Origin: an uncultured Pseudomonadota bacterium
GTDB lineage: Bacteria > Myxococcota_A > UBA796 > UBA9615
Assembly (NCBI GenBank): GCA_937907595.1
Contig: CALCXL010000701.1
Span: 1-5,129, forward strand
DNA: 5,129 nucleotides
Direction of reading: 5' to 3'
Shown: positions 1-5,129 of the stretch, in pieces
How positions within the stretch are numbered: position 1 is the stretch's first letter
Layout: each line of letters starts with the position of its first letter
Notes under the pieces: model-generated
The model's database searches: none
Told to the model about the DNA's origin: nothing
What the model saw: the letters and a program-made list of their open reading frames with translations, nothing else
Program-made: the position numbers and the translations under genes

Positions 1-2429
1 CCGGCGATGACCATCTCCGGCAGCCTCAGCACCCGATCGGCGCACATGGACGCCCTGTGGTCCGTCGACCACGCTCCCCCGCGCACGGGCACCCCTTCCG
101 GCTCCGGCGTGTCGTCGAGAGGCGAGCACCAGGCCCGCGCGCTGGCCGCGGTGTCATGCACCCCGTAGACGCTGCGGTCCGTGGGGAAGGTGCCGACGGG
201 CTCGGGCACCGATCGCACGGCGCGGCTGCTGACCACCTTGCACAGCGACGAGTCGAAGCGGTCGCCCCAGGGGAAGCGCCGACCATCCACGCCCCGGGCC
301 GCCTTCTCCCACTCATGCTCGTCCGGCAGCCGCCAGGGGAGGCCGTCCCGCTGGCTGAACCACGCGCAGTAGGCCACCGCGTCGTGCCAGGAGAGGGGCC
401 CGGCGGGCCAACCGGGGTCCCATCGGTCGCCGTCGCGGTCGCGCTCGGGCACGTCGTAGCGGCCGCCGGGCGCGGGTCGGTCGAAGAACTGCCCCTCGGA
501 GCCGTGCAGGGAGGCCGACAGGCGCGGGCTGCGGAGCCAGGCCTCCTCGTCGTTCCCGTCGTCGACGAGGGCGTTCAGGAAGTCGACGTACTCGCCCAGC
601 GTGACGTGCACGCGGCGGACCACGAACCCGTCGACGAAGGGCTGGGAGGCGGGGAGGGCGTGGTCGTGGCCGTCCGAGCCGCTGAGGAAGGGGCCGGGCG
701 GGACGTAGACCGAGCGGTCGCCGATCTGCGCGTCGCTCAGCAAGGGGACGGGGCGGGGGCCGTGGTGCCAGTCGGCGCAGCGGGCGATGTGGACGGGGTA
801 GATCGTGTCGCGGCGGCCGGGGGCGCGCAGCGTCAGGAGGTAGGAGCCCATGGCCATCGGCAGCCGGTCGATGGGGGTGGGACCGAGGGACACAGGCTCG
901 GTGCGCGCCCAGATCAGGCCGCGGCGCTCGAAGCGCTGGCAGAGGACTTCGGCGCCGGGGGGATCCGTGGCGAGGGTCAGGGTGCCGGCCCCGTGCAAGG
1001 TCCGGGCGTGCCGACCGGAGACGTCGTGCACCCGCGCGCGCGCCGCGGAGAGGGCGGCCTGGGCGCGATCGCCGGCGTCGTCGGCCTCCGTGAAGCGCCG
1101 CATCCAGGCGTCCGCGAGCAGATCGCTGGCCCCGCGGTGCTCCGGGTCCCGGGAGAGCGCGGCCTCGGCCAGGCGCACCACCTCGGCGAAGGCCAGGGGC
1201 CGCTCCGCCTCCAGCGCGTCCACCGCCTCCATCGCCGCGATCAGCTCGCCCTTGTCCGAGACCGGCGCCCACGTGGGCAGCAGCTGCTCCAGGCCGTCGC
1301 GCCGCGCGAGCATGAGGTCCAGCTCCGCGCTCAGGTCCCGCTCCCGGGCGTCCGCGGTCACGGCCTGGAGGTAGTAGACCTCGGCCTGCGCGCGCCGCTT
1401 CGCCCCGTCCAGGTGGCTCTGCACCGCGTCGCCCAGCTCCGCCGCCGTCTCGTAGCGGTCCGCCGGATCGCGCGACAGCGCCGTCATCGCCGCGTCGGCC
1501 AGCTCGTCGGGCACGGGTCGATCGGGGCTGCGTTCGCGCGGGTCCGCGATCGTCCCGGCGACGGTGGCGAAGAGCACGCTGTGCAGGTCGTCGCCGTCGA
1601 TGGCCCGCTCCAGCGTCAGCAGCTCGTAGAGCATGGCGCCCAGGCTGAAGACGTCGGTGCGCGGCCCCAGCCCGTCGCGGTCACCGCGGGCCTGTTCGGG
1701 GGACATGTAGCCGGCGCTGCCCACCGCCGACCCGTCGATCGTGCCCTCCAGCGCGATCCGGTCGATGGGCGTGGGACCCTCCGACGTGGACGGCTCAGCC
1801 ACCGCCGCCGCGCCCCCCTGCAGCGTCGCCACCCCCCAATCCATCACCAGGACCTCGCCGAAGCGCCCCAGCATCACGTTCGACGGCTTCAGGTCCCGGT
1901 GCAGCACCCCCTCGGAGTGGGCGTAGGCGACCGCGTGGCAGACCTGCACGAAGGCGCGCAGCAGGGCGTGCAAGCCCCACTGCTCCATCGCGTCGGGCTC
2001 AGCGCGGCGCAGGTCGTTCAAGACGTCGTGCAGCGACTGTCCTTCGACCTTCTTCATCACGAAGCAGGTGCGCCCGTCGTCGGTCTGGGCGATGGCGTGC
2101 ACGGGCACGATGTTGGGGTGCTGCAGCTGGCTGGTGAGCTGCGCTTCGGCCAGGAAGCGGTCGCTGACGCCGCCGGTGCCCTGCCCCCGGCCCCGCATCA
2201 ACAGCTTGACCGCGACGGAGCGACGGAGCTCGGGATCGAAGGCCTCGTAGACGATGGCCATGCCGCCGCGGCCCAGCTCCGAGCGGATCTCCAGGCCGCC
2301 GATGCGGGTGCCCGGGCGCAGCTCCTGGGCGATGGGTCCGGCGCTGCCCGTGGTGGGCGCGATGGTCGCCGCGGGGTCGTCGCCGGTGGCGCCGGGGGAC
2401 CAGGGCAGCGTCTTGTGGGTGTCCGTCAC
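1..2429 (-). CDS. Ser/Thr protein kinase with PEGA and FGE-sulfatase-like domains (3' end cut by window edge)
   Basis: The frame stays open from a GTG at 2429 to the window edge (809 codons); the codon before the GTG is an in-frame TAG and the next ATG is inside the glycine loop, so GTG is the start. The N-terminal ~40 residues are low complexity. The kinase domain spans about 46-335: glycine loop GRGGMAIVY (53-61), Lys75 of VAVK, Glu95 of helix C, HRDLKPSNV (177-185, catalytic Asp179), DWG in place of DFG (197-199), SPE (243-245) and Arg325. All catalytic residues are present, so it should phosphorylate proteins on Ser/Thr. Residues ~335-470 form an Ala/Leu/Glu-rich helical, partly TPR-like linker. 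A PEGA domain follows (~482-548, PPGAEV at 490), then an FGE-sulfatase fold (~573 onward: YVPPGPFLSG, SWHDAVAYC at 680, RLPDEHEWEKAARG at 700, RGGAW at 783). No membrane segment is visible, so it is probably cytoplasmic. The FGE part lacks the catalytic cysteines. Probably only a short C-terminal tail is missing. Confidence 0.95.
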   Translation of the reverse strand, partial: MTDTHKTLPWSPGATGDDPAATIAPTTGSAGPIAQELRPGTRIGGLEIRSELGRGGMAIVYEAFDPELRRSVAVKLLMRGRGQGTGGVSDRFLAEAQLTSQLQHPNIVPVHAIAQTDDGRTCFVMKKVEGQSLHDVLNDLRRAEPDAMEQWGLHALLRAFVQVCHAVAYAHSEGVLHRDLKPSNVMLGRFGEVLVMDWGVATLQGGAAAVAEPSTSEGPTPIDRIALEGTIDGSAVGSAGYMSPEQARGDRDGLGPRTDVFSLGAMLYELLTLERAIDGDDLHSVLFATVAGTIADPRERSPDRPVPDELADAAMTALSRDPADRYETAAELGDAVQSHLDGAKRRAQAEVYYLQAVTADARERDLSAELDLMLARRDGLEQLLPTWAPVSDKGELIAAMEAVDALEAERPLAFAEVVRLAEAALSRDPEHRGASDLLADAWMRRFTEADDAGDRAQAALSAARARVHDVSGRHARTLHGAGTLTLATDPPGAEVLCQRFERRGLIWARTEPVSLGPTPIDRLPMAMGSYLLTLRAPGRRDTIYPVHIARCADWHHGPRPVPLLSDAQIGDRSVYVPPGPFLSGSDGHDHALPASQPFVDGFVVRRVHVTLGEYVDFLNALVDDGNDEEAWLRSPRLSASLHGSEGQFFDRPAPGGRYDVPERDRDGDRWDPGWPAGPLSWHDAVAYCAWFSQRDGLPWRLPDEHEWEKAARGVDGRRFPWGDRFDSSLCKVVSSRAVRSVPEPVGTFPTDRSVYGVHDTAASARAWCSPLDDTPEPEGVPVRGGAWSTDHRASMCADRVLRLPEMVIA
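864..884 (-). repeat. 21-bp near-exact repeat, copy in the PEGA domain
   Basis: This 21-bp stretch matches 1758-1778 at 20 of 21 positions in the same orientation and reading frame. Both copies encode GPTPIDR. Here it forms residues 516-522, at the place where PEGA domains usually carry a G-x-TP turn before the G-S-Y strand, so this copy fits the normal domain consensus. Confidence 0.6.
1758..1778 (-). repeat. 21-bp near-exact repeat, copy in the kinase activation loop
   Basis: This is the partner of the repeat at 864-884, with one mismatch. It encodes GPTPIDR at residues 218-224, inside the segment between DWG (197) and SPE (245). That segment is about 49 residues long, longer than is usual for a kinase activation segment, so the repeat lies in an apparent insertion. 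Whether the match is a real duplication or chance in biased G+C-rich sequence cannot be settled here. Confidence 0.55.
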
Positions 2430-2441
2430 CTACCGATTGTT

Positions 2442-2462
2442 GCAGGAGGGGATCGATCCTGC
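2442..2462 (-). promoter_or_regulatory. Small inverted repeat (possible RNA hairpin) just upstream of the kinase start
   Basis: On the transcribed strand the 58-base gap holds GCAGGA, a 9-base loop and TCCTGC, a perfect 6-bp stem that ends 12 bases before the GTG start. No U-run follows, so it does not look like a standard intrinsic terminator. No Shine-Dalgarno-like sequence precedes the GTG. The hairpin could shape translation initiation or attenuate read-through from the reductase gene, but a short stem like this can also arise by chance. I saw no convincing -35/-10 pair in the gap. Confidence 0.3.
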
Positions 2463-2487
2463 CTCGCCGCCGGGCGCGTCGGCGTCC

Positions 2488-3804
2488 TCAGTACACCCCC
2501 GGCACCATCCGCCACTTCACGGCCGCCCGGTACTCCTCCCAGGCCGGTCCGTACTTCGCCGCGCAGCGCCGCTCGTCGCGCCGGGCGCGGTCGGTCAGCA
2601 GGATCCCCAGGAAGATCACGTAGCTCCAGGGCAGCAGCTCGGTCACGCCCGCCGGCATCGTCCAGGCCGCCGCCAGGGACAGCTCGGCGACGTAGTGGAA
2701 GTGGCGGGAGATGCCCCACCAGCCCGACGCCAACAGCAGGTTGGTCCGCTCCGTCCCGTCCTCCGTGGTGTACGTCGCCTCGATGAGCACGGGGGGCTTG
2801 CCCCAGACCTCGGCCTTGCCGCCGGACGCCCGCACCACCATGCGCTGCCGGTCCGCGGCGTAGTTGACGGCGATGGACCCCAGCCCGAACACCCAGATCG
2901 CCACCGCCACCGCCGGGTGCAGCCGGTCGGCGGGCAGCACCAGGCACAGCGTCGCCAGGGTGTAGAGCGACGGCAGCCAGGCCATCAGCCCCCAGAAGAG
3001 GTAGTAGCCGAAGCGATCGTGCGTGATGTCCAGCGATCCGAAGTAGCCGTCCTCCCACCAGAAGAACTTGAAGATGTAGACCAGCTGCAGGCCCACGGAC
3101 GTGCCCATCGCCCAGCCCAGGGAGCCGTGCAGTTCGATGTGCTTGTGCGCCCAGCAGAGCAGCAGGACGCTCCATCCCATCATCGCCACGCGGCAGTTGA
3201 TGAGCTGCTTGACCTGCACCCCGAAGACCCGCGGGTGCAACTCCACGCCGTTCCAGTAGTCCCAGATGGGGTTGGACGAGAAGCTGGTGTCCGCGCCCGA
3301 GGGGGCCACCCGGCCCTTGACGTAGAGCAGCACGCAGACGGCGAGCGCCAGCAGGGAGCTGGTCCAGAGGAGCTCGCCGAAGCGGTCGTAGATCGCCGCG
3401 GGGCGGATCCATCCCACCCAGGTGGCGGCGACGATGGCGACGTGGGTGCCGATCCACACCGGCACGCCGTTGAGGCGGTAGCGCGGCCGCTCGCCGGCGG
3501 GGGTGGGCGGCCCCAGGTGGTCCTTCCCGGGCACGATCAAGAGCAAGACCCCCTGCACGAAGGTCCACATCCCGATCACGCCGATGGCCCAAAGGCTGGG
3601 CGTCGGCCACGCGGCGCGCAGCGTCTCCACGCTCAGGTCCTGGGCAAAGGCCACCACGGAGCTGTCGTACTGGGTGGCGACGATCCAGAAGAGGATCGCC
3701 AGGGGCGGCGTCAGGGCGATCACGGCTGCGGGCAGGACCCAGCCGCGGAAGAAGCCGCCGAACAGGCCGCCGGGTCGGGCTTCGGCCCAGGCTGATGGTT
3801 CCAT
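2488..3804 (-). CDS. 7-dehydrocholesterol reductase (sterol delta-7 reductase), DHCR7/DWF5 family
   Basis: This complete gene encodes a 438-residue integral membrane enzyme. The family reduces the C7-C8 double bond of delta-5,7 sterols with NADPH, the last or near-last step to cholesterol or plant sterols. The length is close to the animal enzyme (about 475 aa). Conserved blocks run end to end: TPAG then YRLNG (101-113), LLYVKGRVAPS (159-169), the sterol reductase signature PIWDYWNGVELHPR (179-192), KFFWWEDGY (246-254), DITHDRFGYYLFWG (259-272), VWGKPPVLIEATYT (333-346), SGWWGISRHFHYV (360-372) and R-x2-RD-x3-C-x2-KYG (406-419), ending in PGVY. RHF, the WGKPP block and the PGVY end favour DHCR7 over C14 reductases (ERG24/TM7SF2/LBR), which have RHPN. 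About nine or ten hydrophobic segments are visible. The ATG at 3804 has a good ribosome binding site and fits the family N-terminus. Base use is G+C-rich like its neighbours, with no sign of recent transfer. Confidence 0.95.
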   Translation of the reverse strand: MEPSAWAEARPGGLFGGFFRGWVLPAAVIALTPPLAILFWIVATQYDSSVVAFAQDLSVETLRAAWPTPSLWAIGVIGMWTFVQGVLLLIVPGKDHLGPPTPAGERPRYRLNGVPVWIGTHVAIVAATWVGWIRPAAIYDRFGELLWTSSLLALAVCVLLYVKGRVAPSGADTSFSSNPIWDYWNGVELHPRVFGVQVKQLINCRVAMMGWSVLLLCWAHKHIELHGSLGWAMGTSVGLQLVYIFKFFWWEDGYFGSLDITHDRFGYYLFWGLMAWLPSLYTLATLCLVLPADRLHPAVAVAIWVFGLGSIAVNYAADRQRMVVRASGGKAEVWGKPPVLIEATYTTEDGTERTNLLLASGWWGISRHFHYVAELSLAAAWTMPAGVTELLPWSYVIFLGILLTDRARRDERRCAAKYGPAWEEYRAAVKWRMVPGVY

Positions 3805-3810
3805 GCGTGG

Positions 3811-3816
3811 CTCCTC
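3811..3816 (-). promoter_or_regulatory. Ribosome binding site of the sterol reductase gene
   Basis: GAGGAG on the minus strand lies 6 bases before the ATG at 3804. It decides the start, because the same frame is open much further upstream through the neighbouring gene. The whole 41-base gap (3805-3845) contains this site and no recognisable promoter, which supports co-transcription with the upstream gene. Confidence 0.75.
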
Positions 3817-3845
3817 GGGGACCGCGGCCTTGATGCCAGCCGGGG

Positions 3846-5129
3846 TCAGCTCGATTGTACGTCCACAGCCACCCACGTCTGCAGCGCCGGCACCGTGAAG
3901 CGCAGCCGACCGCCCTCGCCGCGCCACCGCACGGTGACGTCGCCTGTGCCCGGCGCCATCAACACGGCGTCGCCGGCCGCTCCCCAGCCGTTGGGCAGGG
4001 GGATGCTCACCGCCACGTCGGCCTTGGGGCGCACGGAGTTCGAGCCCTCGTCGTAGTCGCGGTTCACGAGGTGCACCACCGGGCCGGACCGCCCCTCCCG
4101 ATCGTAGGACGTGGCGAACACCCGGCCCGGCGCCTCCAACGCTGCCCCGCCGACGTCGGGCACCGCGTCCCCGGGCTGCAGGACGGTGGCGTAGCCCGAC
4201 AGATCGGGCTCGTAGGCGTGAAAGCGGGCATCCCCGGAGTAGGCCACGTCGAAGGGGATGTGGGCGGCCAACAGCGCTTCGGCGGTCTCCACCCACGCCT
4301 CGTGCACGGCCGGGTCGGCCAGGATCAGGGCGTTGGGATAGACCAGGGCGACGGACTGCGGCGCGCGGGATCCTTCGAACAGGTCGCGGTGGGCGGCCAC
4401 GAACTCCATGCTCGGGCGCAGGTCCTCTGGGAGCAGGGCGTCGGCCTCCCAGCCCATCTCCTCGGCCCAGTAGCTGACCGCCCAGTTGCCCTCGAACGCG
4501 AAGGCCTCGGCGTAGGCCATGTGCAACCAGCCGGCCCCGCCCATGTCGTTCAGCGTGTCCGACAGGGTCAAGCCCGGCATCGCCGCCACCATCCCGTTCA
4601 GCGTCGCCCGGCCCAGCTGGTAGTAGGGCGCGATGGCCGCCTGCAGGGTCGGCGGATCGTGCTCGAAGACGACGAAGTCCATGCTGTCCTGCCAGATGGG
4701 CGCGGTCAGCGGCGACCACTCCGTCAGCGCGCCCAGGCCGGCGAGGTTGGCGCCGATCGCGATCGACTTGCCCTCGTCGGCGGCGTGGGAGCGGATGCGG
4801 GCGATGACGCTGCTCATGGCGGCGAAGGCGTCCTCCTCCGCGAAGGCGCGGTAGGAGGCGAAGAGCTCCGCGCGGGCGACGGCAGCGTCGGCGGCCTCGT
4901 CCCGCAGGAACGCCGGCAGGTCCAGGGTCGTGGTGAGGCCCCAACGCTCGGCCGCGTAGGCCGCGAACGACGGCTGATCGACCGAAGCAAGGAAGGCCTC
5001 CACCTCCCACGGGGCGAACCCCGCGCCGTAGGGCTCCAGCGACACCAGCAAGGCCGACGTCTGGATCTCGTCGACGAACAGGCCGTGCGCGCCGTCGGCG
5101 ATGGCCTGCCGCCCGCGCTCCCACAGGTA
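3846..5129 (-). CDS. Glycoside-hydrolase-like TIM-barrel protein with C-terminal beta-sandwich (5' end cut by window edge)
   Basis: The frame is open from the right edge (5129) to a TGA at 3846-3848, giving 427 visible residues; the N-terminus lies outside. The visible part begins inside what looks like a (beta/alpha)8 barrel: ADGAHGLFVDEIQT (residues 11-24) resembles the strand ending in Asp-Glu found in many glycoside hydrolases, and MDFVVFEHD (150-158) could be another barrel strand carrying an acidic residue. The stretch from LHMAYAEAFAFEGNW (202-216) to FVAAHRDLFEG (243-253) resembles the late barrel helices of hypothetical glycosyl hydrolases. Residues ~258-345 look like an alpha/beta domain of the beta-galactosidase trimerisation sort. 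VVHLVNRDYD (351-360) through VPALQTWVAVDV (413-424) reads as a C-terminal beta-sandwich. I do not recognise the family, substrate or cell location; a signal peptide would be outside the window. It sits 41 bases upstream of the sterol reductase gene. The coding call is firm; the hydrolase call is tentative. Confidence 0.6.
   Translation of the reverse strand, partial: YLWERGRQAIADGAHGLFVDEIQTSALLVSLEPYGAGFAPWEVEAFLASVDQPSFAAYAAERWGLTTTLDLPAFLRDEAADAAVARAELFASYRAFAEEDAFAAMSSVIARIRSHAADEGKSIAIGANLAGLGALTEWSPLTAPIWQDSMDFVVFEHDPPTLQAAIAPYYQLGRATLNGMVAAMPGLTLSDTLNDMGGAGWLHMAYAEAFAFEGNWAVSYWAEEMGWEADALLPEDLRPSMEFVAAHRDLFEGSRAPQSVALVYPNALILADPAVHEAWVETAEALLAAHIPFDVAYSGDARFHAYEPDLSGYATVLQPGDAVPDVGGAALEAPGRVFATSYDREGRSGPVVHLVNRDYDEGSNSVRPKADVAVSIPLPNGWGAAGDAVLMAPGTGDVTVRWRGEGGRLRFTVPALQTWVAVDVQSS

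Noticed and set aside
2449..2460. GGATCGATCC palindrome in the gap before the kinase gene as an operator
   Set aside because: It is a short self-complementary sequence with no second copy or known site around it; it overlaps the hairpin and could be chance.
57..2786. Very long open frame on the plus strand (about 900 codons) antisense to the kinase gene
   Set aside because: Its translation is Arg/Gly/Pro/Ala-rich low-complexity sequence with no domain, as expected opposite a G+C-rich gene. The minus-strand kinase with intact catalytic motifs explains the region.
2426..3610. Second minus-strand open frame of about 394 codons inside the reductase gene
   Set aside because: It is a frame-shifted shadow of the reductase with Arg/Gly/Ala-rich translation and no recognisable domain.
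2254..3795. Plus-strand open frame of about 510 codons opposite the sterol reductase gene
   Set aside because: The translation has a composition typical of shadow frames and no motif; the opposite strand carries a clear conserved enzyme.
2488..3804. Reductase as a C14 sterol reductase (ERG24/LBR) or isoprenylcysteine methyltransferase
   Set aside because: These share the C-terminal fold, but RHF instead of RHP, the WGKPP block and the PGVY end are DHCR7 traits, and the N-terminal half also matches DHCR7/DWF5.
3846..5051. TTG at 5051 as the start of the hydrolase-like gene
   Set aside because: The frame stays open to the window edge, and residues just upstream (ADGAHGLFVDEIQT) continue a plausible barrel strand, so the true start is outside the window.
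3805..5124. Upstream extension of the sterol reductase frame to make an 878-residue protein
   Set aside because: The added part is Arg/Gly-rich without domains and overlaps the well-supported hydrolase-like gene in another frame. The ATG at 3804 has GAGGAG at the right distance and matches the family N-terminus.

Overview
This is a G+C-rich bacterial window whose three genes all lie on the minus strand and fill almost all of it. In transcription order (right to left) they are: the 3' part of a gene for a glycoside-hydrolase-like protein (runs off the right edge), a complete gene for a plant/animal-type 7-dehydrocholesterol (sterol delta-7) reductase, and a Ser/Thr protein kinase gene that runs off the left edge. 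The gaps are 41 and 58 bases and show no obvious promoter or U-tailed terminator, so the three probably form one transcription unit.

The middle gene (2488-3804, 438 aa) is the most notable. It matches the DHCR7/DWF5 family over its full length. This is the enzyme that removes the delta-7 double bond in the last steps of cholesterol and phytosterol synthesis, and it is rare in bacteria. Several sequence blocks look closer to the plant enzyme (DWARF5) than to the animal one. The left gene (1-2429) encodes an active-looking Hanks-type kinase followed by a helical linker, a PEGA domain and an FGE-sulfatase (SUMF-like) domain. The FGE part lacks the catalytic cysteine pair and is probably a binding or sensing module. 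The right gene (3846-5129) looks like a TIM-barrel glycoside hydrolase with a C-terminal beta-sandwich, but I cannot assign it to a family.

High G+C, elaborate kinases joined to PEGA and FGE domains, and late sterol-synthesis chemistry together suggest a sterol-producing bacterium of the Myxococcota type (for example the Nannocystis/Enhygromyxa side) or a related lineage. This is inference, as there is no marker gene in the window. No tRNA, rRNA, CRISPR array, insertion sequence or phage gene was seen. Smaller curiosities are a near-exact 21-bp repeat that puts the same peptide in the kinase activation loop and in the PEGA domain, and a small hairpin just before the kinase's GTG start, which has no clear ribosome binding site.
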